A stretch of DNA of 64,000 nt from Epiperipatus broadwayi (Eukaryota; Onychophora; Udeonychophora; Euonychophora; Peripatidae): positions 558,001 to 622,000 of the forward strand of contig JAQFVV010006295.1 of the NCBI GenBank assembly GCA_028023455.1. The letters are read 5' to 3'. Within the stretch, counting starts at the first letter, position 1. Each line of letters starts with the position of its first letter. Made by a program: the position numbers and the translations under genes. The notes beneath the pieces were generated by a model, which did not search any database, was not told the origin of the DNA, and saw only the letters and a program-made list of their open reading frames with translations. This document shows, in pieces, positions 32,501-44,010 of the stretch.

Positions 32501-32788
32501 CATGACTTAAATCAAGCCAAAGTAAAGCTACATGTTATGGGTGCTAAGAGAGTAAAGCAAGCCCATAATAGACCACATCCATTCAAAGTTGATGATCTAG
32601 TTCTTATTAGAACACCCCATGTTAGCAACCTACAAAGAAATCAATTTAGAAAATTTCTAGAATTATATGAAGGTCCGTACAAGATTTTTAGAAAAGTGGG
32701 AGAGAATGCTTTTGTATTAACTACACCAGATGGTGAAAAAGGGACATACAACGCTAGAAGTTTAATCCCATACCCATCAGAAGTGTAG
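29516..32788 (+). CDS. pol: Pol polyprotein: protease, RT, RNase H, integrase (Ty3/Gypsy)
   Basis: The frame is open from 29492 in the -1 register of gag; the codon at 29516 is TTG, so expression by frameshift is more likely than initiation there. Residues counted from 29516: protease ALIDSGSQAS (D64). RT STFDLTASYWQI (D330), RRMPFGLINSG, YVDDIVIAS (392-395). RNase H VQTDSSYYGLG (D541), ITEKETLAV, LTDHRSL (D608), NIPADILSR. Integrase HSSYGH (763, 768) with CKIC (798, 801), then D830, D889 and E924, giving the D-D-35-E triad. A GPY/F module (EGPYKIFRKVG) lies near residues 1052-1062. No chromodomain follows. All catalytic residues are intact and no stop interrupts the frame, so an active enzyme set is plausible. 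Confidence 0.96.
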   Translation: MWISSSLQGPGANEMGNDQMWMLNTLDLDIDFLEPFTIGEPPITYQCPVVILNIKNIKVEALIDSGSQASILSESTYKNLVCIKGDIPSLPVKPIHVTLANGKRTKLTNKQVWITFKINNTEFGHVFLIMPGLIHEAIIGADFMILNDCQIDFYNKIFTCKKERLNFEYGVHNLSNQLLCIHNTLIDASIKAKIEHIYAVDSKLNEKLYQLMYSFKSIFSKIPGIIEGYTHRIKLKCNDPFHQKMYPIPYQYQDEVQSQIDMMLEWDIIKKCPSPYVNPLVIVKKKDGNIRVCLDARMLNSITVPERDIPPPVHELLTKFHKRSIFSTFDLTASYWQIPLHENDQQYTAFRFQGQSYVFRRMPFGLINSGAGLIRCLDMIFSKQLKEKIVMYVDDIVIASDSLEEHLQHLEMFFSECTAKNVKINLEKCSIAAKEITFLGHLISEHGIQPHPEKIAAIQRFPTPKTVKQLKSFFGLCNYYNRFYKNFAEDTIHLSKLLKKIERWRWTPDHDREFNLIKDKFLKHVILSYPDFNKIFYVQTDSSYYGLGVVLFQLDEDQVPHVLYFLSRHLRGAELNYTITEKETLAVVWAFQKLRQFLLGSTVIVLTDHRSLEFLNKSYLSNERLIRWSLYLQQFNYKVLYIEGRQNIPADILSRHPICLMSQNPVNQNIIISNIDLVRDESIADDYNNLTMIQSQDMRLNRIMTILNNHDNINSKNKRVKMIFNKYKIYQNLLMYNINYNQGESWRIVVPNSMIDKLIMYVHSSYGHYGAPKIMYVLKSIFFWNKMYKRVIKKIKTCKICLKSKHCSKSYVGIMQPIIPDRPNELLAIDFYGPLPPFNRQKFILVTYDVFSKLVSAYPVPKTSAHYVIKCMLEYQFPLVGKPEIILTDHATAFISSRWNEWIRTQHLRHVMSSIRNPQSNPCERVMRELGRLFRVYVADDHKQWVHKLSEVVKYINSTCNESTGFTPFRLHYGKHEKLLIQTPIPLIREPIDRNHDLNQAKVKLHVMGAKRVKQAHNRPHPFKVDDLVLIRTPHVSNLQRNQFRKFLELYEGPYKIFRKVGENAFVLTTPDGEKGTYNARSLIPYPSEV

Positions 32789-32984
32789 AAAATTTTTTAT
32801 AAGTATTAATAGTTCAAAGTCTGAGTTTAGTGTCCAGATATTATATAAATTTGTATAGCAAACAGTGTATTCTGTTGTATTGAGTAGTATAAGATGGAAT
32901 TTGGTTGTAGCAGATAATAAAATGAGGAGTATTAATGAATAAAGTAGGTATTAAACTAGATGTTTAATTTAAAATTTTTTATTC
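32789..32984 (+). other. short 3' untranslated region of the Gypsy interior
   Basis: About 200 bp between the pol stop and the polypurine tract. No ORF, hence no envelope gene. Confidence 0.7.
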
Positions 32985-32995
32985 GAAGGGGGAAG
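32985..32995 (+). promoter_or_regulatory. polypurine tract
   Basis: GAAGGGGGAAG, three bases (TTA) before the TGTGCCC start of the 3' LTR. This is the expected place and composition for the plus-strand primer. Confidence 0.85.
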
Positions 32996-32998
32996 TTA

Positions 32999-35900
32999 TG
33001 TGCCCTTATCTATAGGTCATAATAAGGTAGAATGGTCAATTACTAAAAAATTTTAAATTTTAAGATACGTTTGTGTAATATATTGATAATTGTATGATCG
33101 ATTAGATTTTATAGTACAATTTAAGGCTGAAAATACCTGGTATATAAAAGTGTAATGGATTATTTTAAAAGAAAACAGTTAAATAAAGCTTAATTATATC
33201 CTTGCTTATGGTTGTAAAAGCTGGCCATATAAAATAATACAGCTATAAATAGTTAAAAGTATATTAACAATCCAATTGTAATGTTTTAAAACTAATAAAT
33301 TAAATAAACGCTATATGTAATATTATAATTATAATTAATATTCAAATTTAATCTAATATATTTTAAAATAAACTTTGGGATGGTGAGAATTATATTTAGT
33401 TCTACATTTTTAAATTATTTTCCAAATTTTTATAAAATATATCAGTTTTGGTAATTTAGACCGAGACGTAAATTAAAAAAAAAAAATCATCTGATAAAGT
33501 TAGTAATCATGTGACTGTATATTATATACCTTCACACACACGCTTGTTAGAATATAATAATAAAGTTTGTGAATTATGGAACTAAATGTAATTGCTATCT
33601 ATCGTTGAAATGAATGTTGAAATATTAAATAGTTATTTTAAATGTTTAAATGATGTAATATTTAAGTAGTGTTTAAAAGTTGAATACAGTTAATAAAAAA
33701 AATTAAATATTTTATTTAAATAAAAACAAGATAAATTAAATATTAATATTAAAATAGATATTAAATATTATTTTAATAATTGTTTTAAAAAATTAAATGA
33801 CTTTGATAAAATTATAATTGAGTTAAAAATACTATTTTAAGTAATATTTTAAATCATTACGTCATAAATGTCTTTATTTTAAAAAAGTCTAGTCTGTTAT
33901 AAAACTAAAAAAGTGTAAATTTGTTCGCGCTAAAAAGTAATTAACCAATCAACGGAGGTATTTTAGCAGACGAAATATAAGAATTAGACGGAGCGGGAGA
34001 AGTAATGTGTAAGTAAAGGAAGGAGTAACATATTTTTTTAGCTGTATAAGATCGTAAGCTAGAAAAGTGTTATAATTTTTAAAAATTTTGTATTTATTTT
34101 AAAAGTTTTGTTTTAACATATAATATTTTGAACTGCCTTTAAATGGAGGGCTAATTTAAAAGATTTCTTACCAGGATTTTTATTCAAGTTTAGCCAAAAC
34201 CTTGCAGTAAAAATGGAAATACTACAGAAAACAGTATATAGAAGTTATGATAAAGGAAAAATATTTGTAAAGTGCCTTGATACAGCTTTATTTATGCTCA
34301 ACCAGAAAATCATTGTAACTCAGAGGAATATAATTTGGACGTTATACAGAAAACTTAAAAGAAAAGTTATTTGCCGTCAGGAAAAAATTATGACGCACAA
34401 TTTTAAAAGGCTACTCCGAAGTTTTTTTTTTATTCTTCTCTATGGAAAAATTAAGATGCGTATATCATAAAGAAAAAATTATATAAAAGTTATAATGGAG
34501 AAAGAATGTTTGTCCTTTTAAAGGAAACATTACAAAGTATATAGTTACCAGAACTTTAAAAGAAAGGAAAAATTACCAAATAATGATATGAAAGAGTCAT
34601 TATTTTTTTAAAAAGAAAAGAAAAAAAACTTTATCTAAGAAGAATTAAAAATATTATAAAGTGTTCATTATAAAAGCGCTTAATAAAGATAGAGATTAGG
34701 AAAATGGAAATTTAAATTACTTAATGAAAATGGATCCATGGAGACAGAAAAATTTACTGAATATTTAAATCAAAGTACCTAGAAGATGCATCATAAAAGT
34801 CGCGCGGGAAAATATTAGCAGAAAATATTAGAAGAGAATATGTAGACGTTTTCTTTATGGGATTAATTGATATCATAATTAATAATTGTATTAAATATTA
34901 TAAAAAACCAAGGATTGTCATCTATGAATATTTATTAAACAGAGCAATAATTGTTTTACCTTAAAATTGAACAAGCAGGGAGGAGAACATTAAGTGACTG
35001 AAGAAGAAATAATAAACATTTTTTTTTAGCTTTAGTATGAACGGTTTTCAAGGAAATTTGATGAAGAAGTACAGTAAATATAGTTTGGAATATTTTTTAC
35101 TAATTTATTTTAAAATATAAAATGTTATGTGAGATTAGGGAAAACATATAAACATAAATTTAGTATTATTAAAATTTAAATATTGATAAAATTATAGAAA
35201 TAGTGTTTAAAATAAAGTGTATGGATGTGAATCTTATATCTACAAGGATCAAATGGATGGTGAAGCCTACGGAACGCGATCGAGGAGATAAAGGTCGTTT
35301 GGTAATTTTAATAGTTATTTATAATGCATAATGTATTTTTTTTAGATCATCTATTGACCTAAGAATGAAGTGTGAAAGTTTAAATTATATGTACACATTT
35401 TATACAACATTTTTAACATATTATGAGATAGGAGTAATTTGGATTATGCATACGACAATTTTTTAAAGTATATTAATCATATAATTTAACATAACAATTG
35501 TGTGATTCTTTTGAACTTTCATGTGATAAAGTATTCAGATATTTAAGTAGTTTGTATGACTAAATATACGGAGGAAAGTAGTAAAAAGATTTTCTTATAG
35601 AACAGTGGAATAGTTTTAAAATAAATGAATTTTATTATTGTTAGTAATGCAGATATGTATTTGTCGATGTACAGTATAGAAAAAATCTTGAGAAATAAGA
35701 TCGGATAGTGACTTGGAAGTACTAGTGGAGAGGAAACCAAGATGATGTTTTTTTTTAAGAAATAGGAAAAATAAAGGATTTGGATCATATTTAGTTTTGT
35801 GTGATTTCAGTATAGTTAACTAGGCCCTATAACTGAACACATATAGTTTGGACAGTGTTTTTGCATATCTTTAAACTTTGGATGTTATAATAAAGCTGAA

Positions 35901-37756
35901 GAAATAGCTTTAGCATCGCTCCTATAATAGAGGTTGGTAGACAGGTAAAGGTCACTCCTCTATAGTGTCTTTTAATTCACTGTGCCATGATTGTCAAGGT
36001 ATATGACGAGTAATATTCTAGTTGTATTTTGATCCTATGCATCTATCTTCGCTATCCTTATTTCGTGAATCTGCATCGGTCAGAAAGATATTTTCAAAGA
36101 AATAATGAATAAAATAGAACTGAAGATATGTTATCGTTTATGTAAGAATAGTTTATTTGCTGGAATGTATAGAATTGTGTAACTTTAAAATTGAAAGTCC
36201 AAAATATCATAAAGAGAGAAAGAATCATATAATACATTGTAAAATTAATTCAGAAATGAATATAAGATTTTGAAAAGAAATCTAAACCAAGTATTTTTAA
36301 AGTGATAATAAAATTTGAATGTTTTAAATAATATTTAGAAAATAAGTATTGCATATTTATTAAGAAAATAGTTCAATAATGTATAATAAACATATACTTG
36401 TGCATGGTATATTAATAGTTATAATTATATCATCCGAAGTAAGGCTTGAATGAGAATATTAGGATTAATAAACATCGGATAATGAACAATAAAAACCTAA
36501 TACCAAATGTAGAATAATGTTTTGACTTTGTAAGATTCCATACAACCAATATAAAACTAAAATTTGTTATTTTGTAGAATTTTATTACGAATGTAAATTT
36601 TGTAAAAAATATAATTTTAATAATATTAGGGATGAAAAGTGTTTGTGATAATCATCTAAGAAATGCATTTTGTAATAAGCTAACCATAATAATAAATCAA
36701 GTAATAATACTGTATTTTCTTAAGTGTTTAAAAAAAAAAAAAAGATTTAACTAGGAAAAGTAAATAATATTTTGATTTCATTTTATAAACTAATAAACTA
36801 AGTTGAGATATGAAAGTAAGGGATATCCAATGTATATAGTGTAAAAATATTGTTAATTTATTTATGTTGTTAATAAACTTTGTTTTAAATTTGTTTTAAA
36901 ATTTTTGTGTCCGAGTTGTTATTTCTCCACATGGATGCATGAAATCACGATACATTTATAATTGAAACAGACATATAGATTTTGCACAAAAGGTAAACAT
37001 AAAAGTGTTATAATAATTTTGAGAATTTATTGGTATGTTAAAATTAAAAGATCATAATTTTATATTATTTATTGGTCATAAGTCGGTTGCCACAATATTA
37101 CATTAAATTATATGCTAATGTTGCCACACGTATTCTGTTGTCAGATTATTAAAATACTACCACGTACGTATTTATTTATTTCATTTTAGGAAGAAATAAG
37201 ATTATATTATTGTTATTATTATTTTTAATATTGTTAGTTGCTGTGTAGTAGATTATGACATAAAATTCCCTTTTCATATTTTACTACCGTAATTTTAAAT
37301 CAGTTAGAATACAATTTATGAACCTGAGATTTTATTTTATTTTACTTCATTTTATTTAATTGAGCTAGATTCTTGTTATAAAGAAGATTAGGATATGATT
37401 ATTATTTTAATCATAGTGAATAGAGCTCAGAAAGTCGTAAGAATGCTATGAGTTAGTTATTTGGTATAGTAAAAAGGGGGGATAGTGTTCTTATGCCATT
37501 GAGGTATTATCGTGTGGATAATGGCTCAATGTAGTCTATCTCGTTCCCTGTATTATCACTCCATGTCTCATGAAAATAGTAAATATTTGTTAATTCATTT
37601 TAAAATTGAACCGTATTTGTATTTTGAAATTAGAGCTAGTAATCATTTTAATTAATACGGAATATTTCAGTTATTTATTTGTTAACTGAGCTAGAACCCG
37701 TAATATTCGTAATAAACAGTATATTTTGGGGTGAGAATGCATGGGGGGAGGTTAGA
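32999..37756 (+). repeat. 3' LTR (4758 bp)
   Basis: Aligns end to end with the 5' LTR from TGTGCCCTTATC to GGGGGGAGGTTAGA, with scattered substitutions and mostly homopolymer indels. The TGACGTCA of the 5' LTR is TTACGTCA here. The TATA candidate and AATAAA signals are kept. Confidence 0.93.
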
Positions 37757-39826
37757 ATATATATAAAATAACACACATTGGTAGCTCTTTAGTTATTTGC
37801 TTTATAAATTAATTAAAGTTAACTGTTCTAAATCTTATTAGTATTATTTTAATTTATATTATATACAAATACAGTATATGGTGGTGTAACACTTAATTAT
37901 TTTTAAACAATTCATATTTGAAAACTACTAATTTAGAATATTATTATCGTTATTTATTTTTGAATGGATCCCAATCTACTGCATCAACTTCTAAACACTT
38001 GCACATCTCATCATCCCTATTCTAAGACTAAATGCCCTTAATAAAAGAGGACAATACCATATTATAAATTAACTAATTGACTGCTGTAATCAATTTCAGG
38101 TTATGATATTAGCAAGCAATTAAAATAATTGTAAAATACAAGAAATAACATCTATACTACAATAGTTTCTGAACAAGAAACAATACACGTATAAATTATA
38201 CACATACAGTAAAAATTAATCTTCTACTACATACTACTTCTTAGAGTATTTGTTACTGTGTATGAGTGACTGGCAGTCACAAACATATCACTACAAGGCA
38301 TGTATAAAATAAAGCAGATAATATACGATAAGAACTTTTCATCTACCACATATCACTGCACTAAAGGAATAATGAAGATAAGTGACCAGAAATTTTCAAA
38401 TGGTTTCACAATCATTTAATTCTACTGCATTACATGAGTTTCAGATGTAACAAGCATGAATTGATGGTAAACAGCTGCCATTTCTATTAATTATATCACC
38501 AAAACACAAAAATAGTTCACTCAAACTGACATCTATTTAATATAACCTTTATCTAGCCTATCTATACAGTGCACTTGATCTTTATTGGTGCTTTAACACT
38601 ATTAAATAAAATGGAAATAACTGGTTTAATTAATACACAGCTTTTAATAGCATGGCCAGAGAGTATAAAAACATGATTGAGCTAAGTATTACAAAATTAT
38701 TACTTTAAAATTATCACTGCTTAAATTACAGCTTTCTCAAGAAAACAATGCAGAAATCTCTCACCATATATGCTCATAAATAGATTCAAGCTAATAATTA
38801 TTCATTAACAATTTTTTTAATGAGATATTTGTTTAAAGTTTATATCTCTTATTACAGCATAATAATTTAACATTCAGTTCTTTAGGTATTTGTTTATTTT
38901 GCAGTGTTTTTCATTAAACATAACTATGATAAAAGTAGGTTTAAATAACTATTTCAAATTCATTTAGGGTGTATAGATGTCAATTTAGTCTTGGTTTAGT
39001 GGCCAATTCTTTCTGTAGCATTGAACATCAGATTTAGACATATAGGTTAATGTATAGTGAACACACATTTGGGTGACTTCTCCATTTGTTGATGGTTTCT
39101 CTTTCAGGATCATCAATGAGTTTTCCAGTTTGCTCTCTGCCAGTTTGATAGAGCAAGGCTGATAATGGTTTCTCTACTCTTGCGTGATAGATCTGGCTGG
39201 AACTAACAAATTAATTAACTGACTCACAGAATAATAGCATATGAAGAACTATTAGGTAAATTCTAAGAACTATTTATATTTGCTGGAGTTAGCTTATCAG
39301 TAAAATTTGGACCCATCACTCATCTTTTGAATCCTTTGATCTATATTGATTATAAATAATTCCAGAGAATCTCTGTGGTCAGAGCTTATTTGTCTGATAT
39401 CATATTTGAAAGTTTATTTTTGAGCAGGAATAACAGCCTTTTAAATTAAATGTCATTTATTTATTTCTGCAATTTAATCTATCGATCTGTTTACAAGCAT
39501 TTTAATTACTTTTTCCTAGAATGTCATTTCCACTTTTTAGTTAAAACACCATTTGGTTTTAACACTCTTAAGCAAAATTTAGAATTAATTAGCTTTTACA
39601 ATTTTTTAGAGAATATTTGTTTTATAATTACGATATCATATATATTTATCCGTATGTTTAAAACATATATTTAATTTTTATTTATTAAAACTTATTAAAA
39701 CATTAAAATTTCTTTGCGATTTTTAACATTACCAACATGAAGTATATATGTATGTGTGCACATATATAGCTTCAGTATGTTCTGCATAAATGTTCATAAT
39801 GAAAATTAAAAATATCAAATTCCTTT
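37757..39826. other. AT-rich non-coding stretch after the Gypsy element
   Basis: No reliable coding similarity. A segment near 39140-39180 (AGAGCAAGGCTGATAATGG) weakly resembles the PLE-linked sequence near 43317-43340 and may be a PLE scrap. Confidence 0.4.
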
Positions 39827-39972
39827 AAATTTGACTGGGTAATGTCATCTTTATCTTTGCTCAAATTAAACCTCACATTTTCAAGCCAATTCTGTTGTTG
39901 ACTGTGCTAACTGCTATATTCATGGGGGAATCTTTACCCAACCATTTTTGTATAATGTTAAAATAAAATGGA
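39827..39972 (-). repeat. fragment of the decayed Gypsy family
   Basis: About 145 bp aligning with 21486-21630 in the same orientation, without adjoining gag or pol sequence. Probably a truncated copy or LTR-proximal remnant. Confidence 0.6.
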
Positions 39973-41771
39973 CAAATAGCTATTATATTTCAGCAAATTT
40001 ATTCTTAAGCTGATTGGCTAGAAATAATATATATATTTATGTATGGAAAATATAATATTAATAAAAATAACTATGTGTCCCTGTAATGATTTGGGGATAA
40101 CTAGAAGCAGAGCTAGTCTACTACATTTCTTTACTCACTATTATTTTTCAGTTTATTAATAATGGGCACTTAGTTCGTATTGTCACTAGTACATTCACAC
40201 AACTTCATTTAGTCCATTTGAGCTATATTTCTAAGTACACTTGTCTCCATTTTATAAGAGAAGCCATTAACTTTCACAGTGGTTTGTTTTGCTCGATAAC
40301 TATTGCTGCGCCAACTCTCATAGACTTTGAAAGTTATTTTTTATATCTCATTTGCATAATCAAATCATTATTCATACTTTTAATTACACATTTCTAGAGT
40401 GAATTATTTTGGCAAAAAACTGTCTACACTACTGACAATAATTACACAAATAAAAATAGTATTTATTTATAATATACATGCTAATGTCATTCCAATCAGT
40501 GCACATATATAGTTACACTATGTCTAATCGTTTAATAAACTGGTAACTTTTTTGTGACAGAATTCAAAACCCTCATGTTTTTAATTTTAGATTCATTGTT
40601 ATGACTTCTAATCTTTTTTTAATTTTTTTTTATCCATTAAGTAATATCAATGTCATAACTTTCTCATATAGTTCTATAAATCACCTTCTGACTAGTTTCT
40701 GAATTTTGCCTCATTAGTAAAGGCTAGGCTTCAAATCTGGTACTAATATATTATTGCATTTAGCAGCCATTGTTTACTCCTTTATACTATCCAGTATTCT
40801 GAAATTTAAAAAAAATCCTAGGATTTCAAATTTGGATTTTTTGCTAGGAAGATGTAACACTGTCAGTTTCTATACACTTCACAGACCTCAGTTCAAAATA
40901 TAATAGTCGTAAACACAATAAAAAATTATAGAATTTATACATGTTTATGATGAGAAAACATTAAATTTACTGATCTGATAAAAAAAACAAAACTTTAATG
41001 AATAGGAAGTAATGGAGAAAATTAAAACTTTTAAATATTTGGAAAATTAGTCAAGTGAAGATCAAAATAATGATAAAGGAAATTTATACTCCAAATTTCA
41101 GTAACTAAATAAACTTTTAACAAAGTTATTCCATAGCTTTTTCAAATTAGAGTGTTTTTAAAAAAAGTTAAAAAGTGTGTTCTGGGAAAGATTTGCTTTA
41201 TATGAAGCAGAGATTTGAACAATTAAAAAGAAATTGAAGGCTTTATGTGGATGGCAATAAAAGAGCTAAAGTGAAAGATTAAGATGTTGGAAAGAGCAAG
41301 TGGAAAAAAATATTTTATTGATGAAATGTGATTAAAAATAATCATCACTTTCACCCCAAGTAATAAATTTAAAATTTCTAATAGAGATTGTATTTTTAAA
41401 CATTTTAATTATATAAAGAGCTTACTAAAATTTATGATGTCACTAATATTGAGGTGTAAAAATATTAAGTATTTTATAAATAATTGTAAAACAACCATTG
41501 GTGATGATCAGATATTATTACTTAATCAGATCCTATGATCTAATTACTCTATTTACAATAGAGTAGAGAATTTAGCATACAAATAATTGAGAAAAAATTA
41601 TATTTCCAAGTAGATGCCAAACATATATCTTCTCATTAATAAACCATTTCCAATTCCAACAATTTAAAATGTATTAATATCAAAGGTATGCCTAACTATT
41701 GAGAATAACATGATTAGTATAACATGCTTGCCATTACTTAGGATGCTAGGAGTCTAAATTGTTTAAATTAA

Positions 41772-41809
<38 letters not shown>

Positions 41810-42980
41810 TTCGAGTATAAAATAACAAATTTACTATTAATTCCCAAAAGATTAAAGATATCAAACTGTTACAAAACTATATCTTTCTAGCTTCCAATTT
41901 GTATTTTTTTAAATCAAATTTAAGATATTTTGCAGATATTTATAAAGAAACTTTTTGAAAAATATCTGTATTATATGGTATGCATATTCTTTTTAATTAA
42001 ACACTATAATAAAATCATTTTCCAGACTTACAAAAAAATTGATTTTATTTTTCATACACTATAATTCAAATTAAATATGTAAATGTCAATATTAAAAATC
42101 AGTGTGATTGTGAAATGAATACATAAATTCTAAATTCAATTGAAAAAAATTCAATTCTCTAAAAAATGTTTCTCGTTAGAATTAAACTCCATGTCAAATA
42201 CATGGTAGACTAATGTAATAATCACTACATAAATTTAGAAAGCTTTTTGATGTAGTGGTAAGTGCTGACCCAGGTGAATCTTGAAACTTTTTTCCAGTTA
42301 TAAATAGGATTAACCTTTTTTCTTGTAAATGGATTATAATTAACCCAGTTAGCTTTTCAATTAAAGCATATGGTTTTATTGTTCAGAAATTCATAAAAAG
42401 TTTGAGCACCAGAATCAATCATGGGACCTCCTGATCATAAATTGGATATCTCCCGACTGCAAATCTGCAGCGCAGCTTTCCAATAGTAGCAAGTAAATAA
42501 AAGCCAAAGTTGGATGAAAAAACAATTGCAATATTATCTATTAAGAGAATAGATATAACTTCCATTTTCTTTTGGGATTAATTATTGGAGGGGTGTGTGG
42601 TGCTATTAAAAACCCGTTACATGACAGCCTTTTTTAGAAGTAAAACTTTCTGATTAATCTAAAAAAATATTAAATATTTAGTATTATTCTATCACAAAAA
42701 TTATTGCTCAACTTCATAGTCTAATAAATTTTATTAATAACGACAACATTATCATGATTTATATTTCAGGAAATAAATCAACAAAAAATTCTTTCGCAAT
42801 TGTAATTTCATGTTTAATAATATTTATTAGATGCTTTTATTAATATATTTTGACCTTTTTTCCCCTTTGTATACAATGATCTTCACTAATATCTTAAAGG
42901 TAATAGGATGTACACAACCTTATCTGCTTTTAGAAGTAATACAATTGAATTAAACAACCCTATCTATAATTGTATTTATT
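39973..42980. other. AT-rich non-coding stretch
   Basis: No coding similarity seen. Contains an uninterrupted (TA)n microsatellite at 41773-41806. Confidence 0.5.
41773..41806. repeat. (TA)17 microsatellite
   Basis: Uninterrupted dinucleotide run of about 34 bases ending before GAATTCGAG. Confidence 0.95.
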
Positions 42981-42983
42981 ATT

Positions 42984-43790
42984 GGACTATTCCCATCATC
43001 TAATATTAAATATTGAATGTCTTTAAAAAAAATTAACTTCATTTAAATTTCCCAATTACACTTAACTGGTAGTAAATACCACAAAGGTTAGTATATGCAC
43101 AACATTTTGGGAAGTATTATTCTGCTCTCTTCAGGTGTTGCTGGTCTGAACAGTGACACTACTAGCATGGGAATCAAACCTGATCCCTAGATTTTTAAAT
43201 ATTGAATTTGAAGGGAATGCTTTAACCTACTAAGCTATTCTGCCAAAAGCAACAGTCAGTAGAAATTTCATATATTACCTATGAGGTTCTTCCTGATTTC
43301 TCTATTTTTCCCTAAGAGCAAAGTTGATTAATGGTTTCCATACCTTATGTATAGTCACACTAGTTTGACTTATGGAATTATTTGTCAATGTCATGTGAGC
43401 AGATTCTTTGAATTTTATTTTTTATCCTTTTTCCTTTCTATCTGATATCTTTGTATTTTCCCAATCAAACATATTTTCATTGGTATATACATGGTTTTCT
43501 ACCTTAGACACATGTTTCCTCTGTTCTAATCATCAGATTGTGTTCTTGCAATCACTTTTCAATGAGGCAACTGGTCTTACCAATATACATTCTTCTACAT
43601 TTACATGGTATTCATAGATACAGTTTCTGCTTTTCAGCATTTCAAGTTTAGGCTTTGTAAATGCTAAAATTCCTCATAATGTGATATAGCTCTGGAAAGC
43701 TGTTCTGATGTTATATTAATTGCAGATTTTCCTTAATTTCTCTGCTACTTTCTAAGATTTTGCAACTAACATCTCCAGTTCACTCCTAGA
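42984..43790 (-). pseudogene. PLE 3' fragment (GIY-YIG) with tRNA-like tail
   Basis: Reading the minus strand from about 43770: a segment near-identical to the plus-strand PLE at 45600-45830 (GAAAATCTGCAAT, CAGAACAGCTTTCCAGAGC, ACAAAGCCTAAACTTGAAAT). Next comes a GIY-YIG-like reading (Cys-x-Cys then MYIGKT), then NEN.FDWENTK-like sequence to about 43440. After ~180 bp of PLE 3' sequence the tRNA-like tail follows (43100-43245). Similarity to the 60.4-61.0 kb copy runs on to 42984 (ATTATTGGACTATT...ATCATCTA). Multiple shifts; not functional. Confidence 0.7.
43100..43245 (-). repeat. tRNA-derived SINE-like tail (A box, B box)
   Basis: The minus strand contains TAGCTTAGTAGG (43237-43226), which fits the A box TRGCNNAGYNGG, and GGTTTGATTCC (43180-43170), which fits the B box GGTTCRANTCC with one change. 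Their spacing is ~57 nt. A tail with ACACCTGAAGAGAGCAGAAT follows. The same module follows other PLE copies at 46012, 60560-60640 (reverse) and 62400-62575. Confidence 0.75.
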
Positions 43791-43799
43791 AAGCTGAAA

Positions 43800-44010
43800 T
43801 AATTACCCAGAGAATAAATTTTCCAAGTATCAATCCTTGCATTCCATTAATAATGTAGAATAATTTCTAAAAAATAAACTTATGAATGAAGACTTCACAA
43901 GAGTTTCTCAAGTAGTAAGAAAATCATATACTACACTACATGGAGAAATATAAGAATTACAAAATCAAAACTTGCAAACCTACATAACATATCAAAAGTT
44001 ATAATATACC
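43800..44010. other. spacer between the divergent PLE copies
   Basis: About 200 bp separating the minus-strand PLE from the plus-strand PLE. It may contain the decayed N-terminal part of the plus-strand copy, but I could not confirm this. Confidence 0.35.

Larger units (their letters stand above)
21835..37756 (+). mobile_element. complete Ty3/Gypsy LTR retrotransposon with ~4.77 kb LTRs
   Basis: Two direct repeats (21835-26609 and 32999-37756) bracket a 6.4 kb interior. The interior holds a primer-binding site, a coiled-coil ORF, gag, pol and a polypurine tract. All three long frames are open. In the last 330 bp of the LTRs I counted 9 substitutions and one 1-nt indel (about 3%), and other stretches looked closer. 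The insertion is therefore fairly recent but not brand new. Flanks on both sides begin with AT repeats (ATATATAT), so a 4-5 bp target duplication is compatible but not provable. No env ORF follows pol. Confidence 0.95.

Noticed and set aside
32789-32998. An envelope gene after pol
   Set aside because: Only about 200 bp before the 3' LTR, with no ORF.
41773-41806. The (TA)n tract as an origin or regulatory element
   Set aside because: A plain microsatellite in AT-rich DNA with nothing around it to suggest function.
43226-43237. A functional tRNA gene at 43.2 kb
   Set aside because: A and B boxes are present, but the arms do not fold into a cloverleaf by eye, and the same module recurs at PLE ends. 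It is SINE-like, not a tRNA gene.
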